NCBI GenBank assembly: GCA_023055425.1
Contig: JALGPY010000003.1
Span: 53,119,891 to 53,183,890, forward strand
Length of the DNA: 64,000 nucleotides
Source of the DNA: Linanthus parryae
Lineage: Eukaryota > Streptophyta > Magnoliopsida > Ericales > Polemoniaceae
Direction of reading: 5' to 3'
The translations under genes and the position numbers were made by a program. The notes under the pieces are model-generated. The model saw nothing but the letters and a program-made list of their open reading frames with translations. It ran no database searches and was not told the origin of the DNA. Below, piece by piece: positions 52,419 to 64,000 of the stretch. The first letter of the stretch is position 1. Each line of letters opens with the position of its first letter.

Positions 52419-54071
52419 CTAGACGATACCCCGTGCGTACGCACGGGGCTTTGTCAATCCTTTGGAACAAATCAATCTTAAAATTAAATAGCCTTGTGAT
52501 TGTGTGAGTAAGAGAGGGAATGAGAAAGCGAATCCATTTTACGAAGTTCCCTCACTCTTTGGTATAAGCAAATTCAAAGATATGGCAAGCTAATTAGATA
52601 GAAGTAGACTTTTCTGATTCAGCCTTTTTTGGGGGAATGAGCTCTACTTCTTGTAAAAGTAGATATGTGTAGCTTGTTAAGTCAGACAAATTTTGTGAGA
52701 CATTATTGTTCTAATTAGTTTTGTCTTTGTTAGAGTCAATCTTCTTCCTTATGTCCCAGCAAGATGCTTAATAATGTCTAACAGTAAGTTCCGATTGCAT
52801 GATAGAAAAATCCAAACATGGAGCTTGCAATCTATCATATAACCTATTTTGGATATATAACATGGACGAATAATAAGGTTAGGAAAGCGAATAAATAAAG
52901 TTGAAAGGGAACTATAAACAAAACGAAAGATAAAGAAGTCCAGAAACCTAAGTCCAGGAAATAAATTTCACTCAATCTTATGCTTTACGATTCAAAAGTG
53001 TTTCTTTATTAGTCACATCTTAGTTAAACTTATGTATTGTATCATTACTGAATATACATTTCAAAGTATATTTTAAGGTTCCGTACACTATGACTAAATA
53101 AAGTTATAGTATAGTAATTCCATAGTTATTCAAAAAGTTAGTTTTCCCTGATTCCAAGCTTAATGGAGATGTTTTCCTTGCAAAGAAGGAGGTAGAGTTT
53201 CATAGGTTAATCAACATAGTCCTATCATTCTTTCTCTCAGGCCCCAAATTCGATATGCTTTGTTCACTATGAAAAGTAAAATTACAGCTTCACACCCAAC
53301 GCTTCAAATAATACTATTTCATTGTTCTTCACTTGAATTAACTGTAAGATTTATTATTGTGTAAAATGTGGTATCAATTATAATAAGATTTGATTTATCT
53401 TAAAGAACGGATTACATGGTTATGCATCAACTTATGAAATTCTGAAAGATATATGGATTACCTCGCTCATTCTTGTTGTATTGTTAGGCTTATGACAGTG
53501 CACGTTTTTTTGAATAAAAAAGAATTAGAAAATGAAGATTACTCACAAGGTGATCACTAAAATAGAGAAGCACACAAATACAAAGTTCGATTAATGTAAT
53601 CAATTCATGCTGTATGCACGTAACTTTTTCATGTCAGTATCAGGAAGTAAAAGTCCACCTAAAGCGGAGCGGGCGATTCGTTATGAAGTCAGGGGTACCG
53701 GAATTGAATTCACCTGATACATTTTAGGTGAAATGGACGCACATTTATAACCAACACAACATTTAATTTCAGCTAAAAAATTCACCACTGAGCAGGATTT
53801 TCCGGGAAGGTGGCCTATGCACTCTTTTTTTACCACAACGGTACATGCACGCCGTTTTTAATAAAGAGATTGACATATATGCCCCGTTTAAATTTTTTTT
53901 ATTTCTTATTTCTATTTTAGTCTTTCTGATATAGGCCAGTTTCATTACACGCTACCACAACTAATACGTCGGTCAAAGTAATTTCTAAAACCATGCTAAG
54001 TACATAGAGGTTGACCTTATGAAACTATATCATACGTTAATAATCAGTGTTCTATAGTCATCGTAACTATA

Positions 54072-54129
<58 letters not shown>

Positions 54130-54953
54130 GTCAGAAAACGAAAGGGTGTAAAACTCTGATGTAAATGAGACGGGAGAAACATGAACTTCAAAAATTGTAA
54201 GACTATCTTGTAAGTGGCTAAGTGCCATGTTCATACCAAGAAAGTGGAGTGTACCATTACCTGATTCTGCTATACCAATTACCACTCACACATACCTGCA
54301 TAAATGAGTGAAAAGCATCAATTAACCTCAAATTGAAAATCAAATGATGGAAGCAAACTATTAACCCTAAAAGAAATGGATGCCATGTTCATACCAAGAA
54401 AGTGGAGTGTACCATTACCTGATTCTGCTATACCAATTACCACTCACACATACCTGCATAAATGAGTGAAAAGCATCAATTAACCTCAAATTGAAAATCA
54501 AATGATGGAAGCAAACTATTAACCCTAAAAGAAATGGACATTAAGATCTCAAAAGAAAGACGGAGTTTCTTAAGGAAAACATCAACACACATTACTGTTT
54601 GTATTAATCAACAATTCTTGCAGGGAAAAATTCATACCGTGTTGAATGATCATAAGATTGTAGTTCTTTGTAGGCATGTACGATTTTTCAGTTACAACTT
54701 ACAACAATGAATTTATTGCCATTAATATGAAATCAGTTACTACATTTAATTAGATAAATTATGAGTGTAATTGAGGTGATGACCAAGTTGACTCTATGGC
54801 CGTTTCAGGTTTAGTAAATGACAATTGAGAGCTGATTATTGGTTGAGTGCCATATAGGCACAACACATGTCTTTTGGAGGAGAAATTTTGGATGACAAAT
54901 GTCATCATCTCGTTGAACCTTAGCACTTTTCTGCTTTTATATAAGATATAAGA
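52419..54953 (-). mobile_element. Non-autonomous Helitron with its empty site preserved in unit 1
   Basis: On the minus strand it begins TCTTATATCTTATATAAAAG at 54953. It ends with the perfect 20-bp palindrome CCCCGTGCGTACGCACGGGG (52448-52429), then TATCGTCTAG at 52419. The host sequence reads GCAAA|TAGTGAC in unit 1 (around 40258), so insertion was exactly between A and T, with no target duplication. TC start, hairpin, CTAG end and AT target are the Helitron hallmarks. No replicase-helicase ORF is present. It also contains an (AT)n run (about 54077-54124) and a 158-bp tandem duplication. Confidence 0.93.
54223..54538 (+). repeat. 158-bp tandem duplication within the Helitron
   Basis: Two adjacent, essentially identical copies starting TGCCATGTTCATACCAAG at 54223 and 54381. 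Confidence 0.85.
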
Positions 54954-55518
54954 TAGTGACAAAAATGGGTGTTCCCTTAAATTAGGACATGTTAAGATGA
55001 CCTTGAGGATACTTGAGATGTTGGCTGGCCTAGCTTGACTATAGGGGTTTTCTTTAAATTGGTGAAAACCTGAGGGGCTTAACTGCTATTCTGGGAAAAA
55101 GACAATTTCTCTTAACTTAGTGATCAAACTTCACGCCACTTTTGGACACTTCTCTTGGTACTGAAAATCTATACCAATAACATGTCTTCTTCAAGGATCA
55201 AAGATTCAAGGTTGCCCTATCTTGGTCTTGAAATCTATACCAATAACCATGACTTCTTCAAGAATCAAAGATTCAGAGTTGTTCTATGAGGCCTGCTGCA
55301 ATATCGGTATCAATTCGACCTCCAATAAACGTTCCCAACTTCTAGGCATGGTGATGAGAGGAATCAACTGAGGGAACTCTTACTCTTCTATGCCCAAAAT
55401 CTGTCAGAACAAACCTTTTGTGAATTCAAATATCCAATCCACTGCAAACAACACCATATAATTATGATTAATATGTTCCCTTTCCTAGAAGAGATCTAAT
55501 CCAAACTTGACTTAGAAT
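54954..55518. other. Unit 2 spacer before U1(-)
   Basis: Matches 40258-40825. It includes the CTATACCAATAAC direct duplication. No gene. Confidence 0.5.
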
Positions 55519-55681
55519 TGGTAGGCGCCGCGCGAACGCGTGCCCCCTCTGCCACAAATTATGGCATAGACTTCACCACTTAGGTAGATCTCCGGCTAGT
55601 GGCCTTCCTCAGTGCAATGGAGGTCATCAACCTAGGCCTTGAGCCTTCTTGATCACTCATTGACCCCGTCCAGGTAAGTAT
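55519..55681 (-). ncRNA. U1: U1 spliceosomal snRNA, minus-strand variant, unit 2
   Basis: Same layout as 40826-40988, with the ATACTTACCTGG start, GATCAAGAAGGC loop, CCATTGCACT and Sm site ATAATTTGTGGC intact. Several substitutions relative to the unit 1 copy lie in stems II and III and the last stem (GGTTGATGACC, CTAGCCGG, GGCACGCG). This copy has drifted more than U1(+), as expected if selection is weak. Confidence 0.87.
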
Positions 55682-55704
55682 ATTGCTCAATCATCTATGC
55701 ATTC

Positions 55705-55743
55705 ATTATGTAGTCCTTTCTCTTTTCTTTTTCGCTGTGGGGC
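55705..55743 (-). promoter_or_regulatory. Altered promoter of U1(-), unit 2
   Basis: TACATAAT (55712-55705) and GCCCCACAGCG (55743-55733), 20 bp apart, as in unit 1 but one base longer. Confidence 0.55.
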
Positions 55744-56576
55744 TAACTGCAACCTCATTTCCTGGTTTGACTACAATCGCATCTATGAACACAAGTTCTA
55801 TCTGTAGAAAGATTAGAATTTGCGTGCTCCTTGCAATGCAGGTGAACTCTTTTTTTGTACGCACTCGAGAATTATCCGGGTGTAAGCTCGAAAACTTCCT
55901 AAAAAACAATGTTTAAACCACTCTTAATCAACAAACTGAAAGAGCAAATACCACTCTTCTACATAACCATGGGAAACATTAACTGATTTGTGTGAAACAC
56001 ATTATGAGGAAGGCTTTAGTGAAGATTACGATATCCACACGACAAATCGTAACCCGCACTTATGTTACCTGAAATTGCCTAGATCCGTAGAATGAGAATG
56101 TCATGGAGGACCTCGATACCTTACTGAATTTCATAAGATTGGGATACACTTGTGACGATGTCTTGATAAGAATTTATTCATCTTTGAGAAGCCACCAGAC
56201 TCCCAATATGCAACATATTTACAGTTTAACTCTGGGAACACGTGAATTTTAACATACTAAACTTTATGTTTTCGTTTCACTAGGGAGACAATAGGGAGGG
56301 AACATCTCTCAGGTCACCAAATTCACCAATCAAAACTAATTAGAACGGCATACACATACGTATTGGAAACTGTACTTACCTCATATGCATCCAAGACTTT
56401 GCATGTTGAATTTGGACGGGGAGGGCATCAGTTGGAGGCATTCCATAAAGTGAAAGAACAAAAAACCAGGGTAGCATCATTTTGTGCAGATAATTAGACC
56501 CTTACTTGGTTTCATGTTCATTGATTATAAACAATGATATGATTAAACTTTAATTAATACTCGCGAACCTCATCAT
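55744..56576. other. Unit 2 spacer
   Basis: Matches 41050-41881. No gene. Confidence 0.4.
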
Positions 56577-56670
56577 TTCTTTTAGACTTATCGATTCTGT
56601 CACCTAACGAGTTCGAACCCAGGACCTCATGCACGGACTTTTAAACGCTCTACCAATTGAGCTAGCCCCC
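56577..56670 (-). mobile_element. tRNA-derived SINE-like element, unit 2
   Basis: Same boxes A and B as in unit 1. The A tail is interrupted by a G (AAAAGAAA). Confidence 0.6.
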
Positions 56671-56704
56671 GTTTGCTAACCTTATAACCTTTTGATAAAG
56701 AAAA

Positions 56705-57209
56705 ATTAATTTGGGTAATGGACACTAAACCTACATGATAAATGCATTATGGGACACAAACCCCATGCACTTTCAAGTTCCCACTACAACCCCCTGCAAT
56801 ATACATTGGTAGGACATATAACCCCCTGCATTTTCAGTTTTCCACTAAAACCCCTGCAATATCCATATGCGGGACACTTTACACCAAATTGACAACGGGA
56901 TTAAAACATTTAACAAAAATTCATCACGTGCTAGCTCTGTGGATAAAGAAAAACAACTTCAAAGACCATCGCGTAATTAGCACGTGGTCAATTTCCGTTA
57001 AAAGATTAACATTCGTTATCAATTTGGGGTTAAGAGACTCATATATATTGCAGGGGGTTTCAGCGAAAAATTGGTATGCATGGGGGTTATGTGTCCCAAA
57101 GATGTATATTACAGGGTGTTGTAGTGGAAATTGAAAGTGCATGGGGGGTTTTGTGTCCCAAAATGCATTTTGCATGTAAGTTTGGTGTCTATTACCCAAT
57201 TATTTTTTT
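56705..57209. mobile_element. MULE-like MITE, unit 2
   Basis: Same element and same GATAAAGAAAA flanks (56694-56704 and 57210-57220) as in unit 1, so the insertion predates the duplication. Confidence 0.75.
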
Positions 57210-57220
57210 GATAAAGAAAA

Positions 57221-60200
57221 ACTAAAAGTGTAATATATGTCATCAACAAGATTTTGAGCTTTGTTAAAGTTTGTGTCCAAAATGAGAATTGCCACTAAAA
57301 AATAAAATGAAACTTATTGAAATTACACACTAAACTATGTAATTACATTAATCACGATTATCTTCAAGAAAAAGTCCAACTATAAAACACGGGGGCCATG
57401 CCGCCCTGGGTCTAAAGTAGCCGTTTCGTCTGCCGGCCATGATGACAGACCTGAGCTTCAGACTTGTGCAGCCAGGTTAATTTCACCCCCCCCCCCAAAA
57501 AAAAAGCTCAGATCATTGTCTACATGCCTGTATTTGACACATACACGAGCAATGATATCACTCTGTTGATGATGAAACTCCCACTGCAACTGGCATTTAG
57601 TAGCATATGAGTGATGTACTCCCTTATCTAATCCAACTCAATTTAGACAGTTGTTGGGCGCATTGTAGTATTTTACATTCGCGAGACCTAATATATCATT
57701 TGGAGTAAATTAATGTGTCAAATCATGCACTCACCTACTACTTCACATATGATTGGCGCTAAAATAATATTTAGCTACTTACAAGGAACTTATAATCATG
57801 GTATGTGTTATCCATCCAATTATATAGATGGTCAAGCATGCTGGTGTAGATTGCGCTGGTAACTCGTCACACATAAGAGTTACTACTAGATTTGTGGTCT
57901 AATTAGTACCAATCTCATACACTGTGGAGCAAAAAAAGTAGGTACCAGCAGCAAGATCTTCTATAGGAGATGCATTTAGAGCTCTTTCTACAACTGCAGC
58001 TAAAATTCCATGGTCTAAGACGCTATTCAAAGAATTGTGTATTTTCCTTCACAATCCACCAACATTTTTATGATAATGTAACACCCTGAATTTTTTTAGT
58101 GTACAATAATTCAAACTTTTTGGGTCATAGCGCAAATACAATTTTCTATTTCCCCAGTTAAGTAAAAATTGGATAATGACCATAGGCTAATAAGGGGTGA
58201 TGATGTAATATTGTAGAAGTGGTGGGGCAAAATAGAATTATCAAAATATTAGAGGTCACTGTGTAATTATTCCTCATTCAGCACCATCTCATCTCTGGGA
58301 AATGAAGTTTCAAAAATGGCACAGATCAAATTATAATTAATATCAGTTTAGCGGGTTGAAATAAAATTTAATGAAAACAAGACATTCCAACAACTATCCT
58401 AAAATTTCGTATAACTACACGTACCCACCCCGCCCCCATGTGAACACAAGCTTTTATAAACATTATAAACACTAGACACCTCAACCTATGAAATGTCATC
58501 ACCTCACAACCCAACTGATGAATCACCTCAACCCACCCCAACTATTAATTTAACACATATGTTCACCATCACCTTCATTTTTCAAAATAACTCCATCAAA
58601 GCTTTCCACCACAACTGCAACAACTCTAACAGCTCATCCTGTTCTAGAACTGCAGTAGGTGGTAGCTTCTTAACACCAGGCGAAACAAAACCCTCATGCA
58701 ATTCGTCATTTGACCAAATTTCGATGGAGACATTCAGTAAGAATTTGGGGGAAGCCTAATCCGTAATTTGTTAATTCTTCTCTCATCATTGTAATTTGGT
58801 AAAATTAATCACCATAATCATGTTTTTGATTCATGATTTTCAGGTTGAGATGCTTTCGGCGATGTGCATCATTGTGATTCGGGTCCGCCGTAAAATTACC
58901 AAACTATTGTTGGAGTTGCGGTAATTCCTTATTCTCGGTTGTTTCTCGATGCAAATCACACGGGAATAGCCTATATAACTTCATAAACAAGTTATGATCA
59001 TCTAATCCTAACCAGAACATGTTATTCGTGTTTTCTTAATCCCTCTGGACCGTTTTTACGGCATAATATGGTGCCATGTTCTGGGCTCCTTAACTCTCTC
59101 TCTCGGGTTGATAGATTTGTGAAAGGATTGGATCCACTTGTTCCCAGTGAACAATACAACTCTTGTGTTAAAGTAATAACTTGAATCACCCTATAACCAA
59201 CTCAAATTCTTCCTCAAAGTTGTTGCACTTCTTTGTGTGTGACAGTCATGGTTATAGTCTAGGAATTGGTGTTGGATTTTCAGGCTTCATAACTTTTGGT
59301 GTAATCCGTGCAATTGAAGTATGTTTGCTCCTGCAAGGTTGGCATTATTACTCCCTTATGATAATACTCAAAGTTTCATGCTTTGGGATTCAAATGAATG
59401 AATAAAACTCAAGTCCGAAAATTGCTTCGAAGTTGTTGCGAGGAGATTGGTTTTGAGGACGCCGAAAAATATTTCGAAGTGTCCGAAATAGCTTATTAGC
59501 TAGCTATTTTCTAATGATGATAACTTCTTGTGAAATCAATGAAATGGAGATCTGCTTTCTTCTATTAAAAGATGGTTATGAGTACTCTAAATCACCTTCC
59601 CCAAGCCTTGTCTCAAACCTAATAGTTTCTTTAGAAATCTAGCTCCAAGTAATCATAATTTCACAAATATTAGGTAATAAATCAATAAGAAGTACCAGTA
59701 GATTTCAAATTTTACTATTTTCCAAAATTGACAAATACCCACCATTAATCAAATCGGAGAATCAAGACAAGAACCATAAAAATAGGCGCATGATTATGAA
59801 AATGAAATGTGGATGGGGAAATATTATGTTGATGGTATTGATACCGGCCGAATGATCCATAAATCGATAAAATGGTTGGCATAAAGTTTATATTGCATTA
59901 TTTATGATGATATAGCAATGTGTTTGCTTGATATACTAATACATATAATGGGGAAGCCGGAACGCGGTAGTTGCATTACTACTAGGCGGGAGCTAGGAAG
60001 AGTGATTGGACTTAAGGTATTCTATTCGGTTGACTTTGTTTTAGCATCCATGATTTCGCTATGATTCATATTGAAAGACACGATAGGGCATGGATAGGTT
60101 CTCCTAAATAAGAATTTGGGTCATAAGAATATTAACCCCGAGTAAAGCAGTGAACCTATTAGGGCATATGATGAGGACAATCACATCTGAGAACATATAA

Positions 60201-61095
60201 AGGTGTTTGTGAGGGCATATAAATCAGTCGGAGACTCAAGAATTTATATCGAAGAATATTTTTAGGATATGTGATAGAATTAAGAAAGCTTCATGACGAG
60301 CAAGGGACCCATGTTGTGATGTTTCTACAATAATAAAGACTATGAAGGTTAAATTTGTTTAGACAATTAAATGATACCCTTTGTGGTTCCCGGGCACATA
60401 GAAGGAACTGGTGAAGGGACTTGTATAAAAAGGATTAAGTCCTAAACTTGAAACGCAAGAATATCATAGAATACTGTTGTATAAATGGTGATGAGTGAAA
60501 CTTGATGGACTAATGTAAGTGGATTGACTACAGGTTCGAATATTGGTGGATCATGGAAATAGCTGACATGAACATGATTTATATCTCCTGGAGAATGAAT
60601 ACATGTTATGGGAAAAGAGAGTAGTCTCAATACAAATGAAAGAGCTCTATGTTTTGCATAGGTGGGTTAAGAGTGCGCTAGGAGAATATAAGTATCTAGA
60701 AGTAAAGCATGGGATAATACATTCAGTAAATGTTAACCAAGTTAGGTTGATTGCATGCAGTGCCATGAGTATATATAAATATCAAACAAGATTAAGAATA
60801 CACGGTAGGATTCGTAACAAAAATCAGGGGTTATTGAAAGAGGTTTAGATCGGGACCAGTAACGGAGTAGCACATTAGAAGAGAATATGGATTATATGGG
60901 AATTGTAGTCTATCTTGGGATATTGGGAAGAGGAAACATAGGTGCGACTGTGGAGAATTACTTGTAAAAAACAATATAGTATTTAGAAGATGTATTGATT
61001 CATGTTGCAACCGGTAAAAAGGGTGGACAAGGCATCAAGTCAATGAGTACAATATCTTGTACAATTTGAATAAGGGTAGTAAGTATAAGAGACGG
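57221..61095. other. Unit 2 spacer with possible old LTR start
   Basis: Matches 42528-46388. TGTAACACCCTG lies at 58077 and the shared 88-codon frame at 58493-58759. No gene supported. Confidence 0.35.
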
Positions 61096-61455
61096 GATAC
61101 GGGATAGTATCGTTATTGTTTAGTTATTTAGTTATTTATTATTTAATCAGTTATTGGTCATTTTATTTAATATTTAAACGATACTTACAGTATCGAGATA
61201 GGAAGATTGGACAGATTCAGAGGAGAAGAATTGAAGAATTTAGGAGGAAGTGATTGAGAGATTCACGAGAATAAGAACTGAGAACAAGAATTGAATTGAT
61301 TTCCATTGACTGAATAATAATGCTTGAGTACATTGCTTAGCATAACACTAGACTCTTACAGGCTAAGTCAGGATCAACTTAAATATTAAATAAAATGACT
61401 AATAACTGATTAACTAATAAATAAGTAAATAATAATAATAATAATATCTCGTATC
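61096..61455. mobile_element. Foldback/MITE element, unit 2
   Basis: Same as 46389-46746 with small changes, including one more AAT unit near the right arm. Confidence 0.65.
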
Positions 61456-62288
61456 AAGACGTCTCATAAAGGGTCTGCTGGGGAATTGAAAGAATTGTCT
61501 GGCATTCAGAGGCATTTAACTGAAACCGGAGATCTAATGATTGGGGAAAAGGATTAGCGACTCTTAGGATCTCGTGGCGCATTCAGGATGTCGATACGGA
61601 CATCACAACGTTGGGTTAAATTCAGTACAGTTCTTAGGGCATAGTATATCATTAGGGACGCGTAAGTAAAATCTAGAAAGGAGTCGGTAATAAGCAGAGC
61701 CTGAGACCAAGAGCATATCATAAATCCGCACAAGTACGTATAGGGCTCCTCTCCTTACGTTAACTATAAATTAAAGATTTAATTTTTTCTAAGAATTGTT
61801 GTAACTTTAAAAATAAATATATGAAAAATTAAATTTGTATTTTCATATGTAATGAGTGAAATATAAGGTTTGCAAATAAAACTAAAATCGTATATTATAC
61901 TCTAGCCTGGCTTATTTTATGATAGAATCTAACACCGATTCACAAAAATAGATAAAAATGTGATATCCAAATTTTATACCTTTTTCTATGAGAAAGAGAA
62001 ATAATTGATTGTTTAAAATAAAAATCAAGTGAATAACGGCAAAATATTATTTATCTATTAAAAACTAATAATTCATGTTTACATTACATTATTTAGTAAT
62101 TAACATTTGTTCTTAAAAGACAAGAATGTTTGTCTCAATAGCTCTTGAGATTATTTAAAGAAATTATCAAACATATAAAATTTACAGATATACGCAATGT
62201 AACTGTTGTATCAATTTGCGTCTGATTCCTGTTAGTCAGTCCACAAAGTAATACACTAATTATAAGCTAGTCTCTTCGAGGTCATGTT
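61456..62288. other. Unit 2 spacer
   Basis: Matches 46747-47574, with a few extra bases (CTCCTCTCC for CTCC) near 61747. Confidence 0.35.
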
Positions 62289-62316
62289 TCCGTGCGATGC
62301 ACGGATTCAAAACTAG
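62289..62316 (+). mobile_element. Helitron-like 3' end, unit 2
   Basis: TCCGTGC-GAT-GCACGGA hairpin, then CTAG at 62313-62316, as in unit 1. Confidence 0.5.
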
Positions 62317-62916
62317 TACTAATACTAGTGTAAACTATCAAGTGTAGCAAAATGCCTTAAAAATGGACAGTTAGTCTCTCTAACAGAAGTTAGCATAATC
62401 ATTGCTATGTAAAACACCGTCGTATATATCAAATTTTCTTATCTTGAACTATGAAATAATCTACTATTGTATTGATTCATATTTTCACTAAGTAGACTCG
62501 TTTGCTGGGGCCCGGATCGTGTTCCTAGGGCTATGTTTCCGCATTTATTACTTGATTTCTGATTCATGTTACATGCTTAATAGATAATTTTAAGTTTATG
62601 TTATATGTTTTGATAATTTTGCTTCATGGCATACGGGATTCAAGTGTATGCGAATCAATAACCAAAAATAAAGTAGAGATCGTTAGGAGTGACCTAGGGT
62701 AGAGAGTTTGGTTAGTTTAAGCTAGATGACCTAAGAAAAGAGGGTATCTAGTTACTCTAAATAGAAAACATGTTTGTTGAAGAAAAGTAGGGTTCACAAG
62801 CTATAATCGGTTAGAAATAGATGGATCATCGTGTTTCAGTGATCATTAATCAAACAGAAGCATCCCTAGTGTTCCAACGAGGAGTCCTCGTGTTCTATTT
62901 ACCAATGGGTTGTGTT
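62317..62916. other. Unit 2 spacer
   Basis: Matches 47603-48281, except for about 75 bp missing near 62655. No gene. Confidence 0.4.
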
Positions 62917-63335
62917 TATGGGGGTGAAAATCTAATTTTATGGTGCTCTAAGAAATAAGATTCAGTGGCCTGGTATAATATTGAAGTTGAATAAAGAGCC
63001 CTAGCAGTCACTACTTCCACACTAAGGTGGTTGAAACTTCTTGGTCCACGATTTAGGAATTGTCTCGAATCCTGCAACTTCATATGGTCTGACAACTTTT
63101 CTGCTACGGCTTTAGCTGCCAAGCATGTGTTAAATGCCAGTACTAAGAACAAAGAGATTGAGTATCACTTCGTCAGGGCGATGGTGGTGTCTAAGTTGCT
63201 GAATATGTACAAAGTTCTTAACGCATGACAAATTGTAGATACTTTCACCGAAGATTTATCTTCTCAGCAACATAAACCACTTTGTAGCAAGCTGAAGTTG
63301 CAGTATATTCATGCCGCTACCCGCAAATCAGGATG
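62917..63335 (+). pseudogene. Copia RNase H fragment, unit 2
   Basis: Same relic as 48282-48700, with the same stops. Confidence 0.75.
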
Positions 63336-63657
63336 AAGGAGAGTATAGATCATGTTAGTCACTTCATGGTTCTAGTTGTGTAGTATTGGTTTTGCACAAG
63401 TGTCAGCAGTGTAGTTATAGTAGGTGTAGTTTTGAGGTCATACTGAAGGAAATTATCAGGAATAGCTAACTTTTATATAGTTGGACAGTTAGTCACTCTA
63501 AGAGAAGCTAACGGGAACATTCTGATTAATGATCTACTTTCCTATGAAGTGAAGCAAACTAACCTCGCCGCCATAAATCGATGCCCCATGTATATAGATT
63601 GTTGAAGTATCGAGAGTGATTCCCCCATAATCAATGAAAGGGATGAGGTTGCAGTTA

Positions 63658-63708
63658 GTCCCACATCAAAATAGTTGATAAAAGAATAAAGAGAAAGGAG
63701 TACATAAG
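63658..63708 (+). promoter_or_regulatory. U1(+) promoter: USE and TATA, unit 2
   Basis: GTCCCACATCA (63658-63668) and TACATAAG (63701-63708), unchanged from unit 1. Confidence 0.88.
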
Positions 63709-63731
63709 GAAAGCATGGACGAGTGAGTAAC

Positions 63732-63894
63732 ATACTTACCTGGACGGGGTCAATGAGTGATCAAGTAGGCTCATGACCTAGGTTGGTGACCGCCATTGCA
63801 CTCGGGCGGGGCACTAGCTTAAGATCTACCCAAGTGGTGGAGTCTACGTCATAATTTGTGGCAGAGGGGGCCTGCGTTCGCGCGGCCCCTATCA
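63732..63894 (+). ncRNA. U1: U1 spliceosomal snRNA gene, plus strand, unit 2
   Basis: 163 nt, identical by eye to 49097-49259, including the GATCAAGTAGGC loop. The identity, while neighbouring spacer bases differ, suggests selection or recent gene conversion. Confidence 0.95.
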
Positions 63895-64000
63895 ACTTCA
63901 ATTTAAAATTATATCTTGGTTCTCTCTTGGTGGTAGTTATTAAGCTAGGAATGTTGGGAACGTGTTCACTGATTTTGGCCTATCACATGAGGCTTCTATA

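Larger units (their letters stand above)
49371..64000 (+). repeat. Tandem unit 2 of the snRNA array
   Basis: It repeats unit 1 in order and orientation from TGGGTAATATTCTGTGG at 49371 to the end of the window, where GGCTTCTATA is about 3 bases short of the unit end. Main differences from unit 1: a 2,535-bp Helitron at 52419-54953, loss of about 550 bp including the U2 5' part, an extra 40-50 bp copy near 51020-51100, and about 75 bp missing near 62655. Confidence 0.92.

Noticed and set aside
54060..54126. An origin or matrix-attachment signal
   Set aside because: A plain (AT)n microsatellite inside the Helitron explains it.
36475..64000. Assembly error as the cause of the duplicated units
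   Set aside because: The units differ by a clean Helitron insertion, a 550-bp deletion and many scattered substitutions, which a false duplication would not show. Long reads would settle it.
36475..64000. U4 or U6 snRNA genes in the cluster
   Set aside because: I looked for their conserved blocks and did not see them on either strand; a covariance search would be decisive.

Overview
The window is nuclear DNA from a flowering plant, most likely a eudicot; I cannot name the species. The reasons are intron-containing plant gene families, Ty3 and Copia LTR retrotransposons of plant lineages, several MITEs, a Helitron, and plant-type snRNA promoters (upstream sequence element, TATA box and 3' box).

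1-14,213: a minus-strand Ty3/Tat-type retrotransposon runs off the left edge. Read in its own direction it has an LTR (14213-13592), gag, protease, reverse transcriptase, an archaeal-type RNase H, integrase, an array of short hairpin repeats, and an extra ORF in the opposite orientation (250-1920). A second element of the same family (3788-8207) is inserted in its integrase. That element keeps both LTRs, gag, a longer hairpin array and the end of the extra ORF, but has no pol, so it looks like a non-autonomous TR-GAG derivative.

14,214-18,150: fragments of two other LTR elements and three MITE-like elements. 18,155-36,474 is the genic part: an LRR receptor-like kinase of the ZAR1/At1g67510 type with a 2.1 kb intron, a small conserved plant protein, a decayed LRR receptor-like-protein pseudogene, a DNA transposon with a perfect 8-bp target duplication, the signal peptidase subunit SPCS1, and a full-length Copia element inserted about 350 bp upstream of the SPCS1 start codon.

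36,475-64,000: the most notable part. It holds two tandem copies, plus a 159-bp remnant of a third, of a 12.7-14.6 kb unit carrying spliceosomal snRNA genes in the order U5(-), U2(-), U1(-), U1(+). The copies differ in informative ways. Unit 2 has gained a 2,535-bp Helitron, whose exact empty site is preserved in unit 1, and has lost the 5' part of U2. The left remnant has lost the U1(+) gene. The window stops about 3 bases before unit 2 would end, so a further unit may follow. Between the snRNA genes lie older TE remnants shared by both units: a tRNA-like SINE, a MULE-like MITE, a foldback element, a Helitron-like 3' end and a Copia RNase H fragment.

The protein genes are ordinary, unrelated housekeeping and receptor genes. 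The snRNA genes would feed the major spliceosome: U1 for 5' splice site recognition, U2 for the branch point and U5 for exon alignment.
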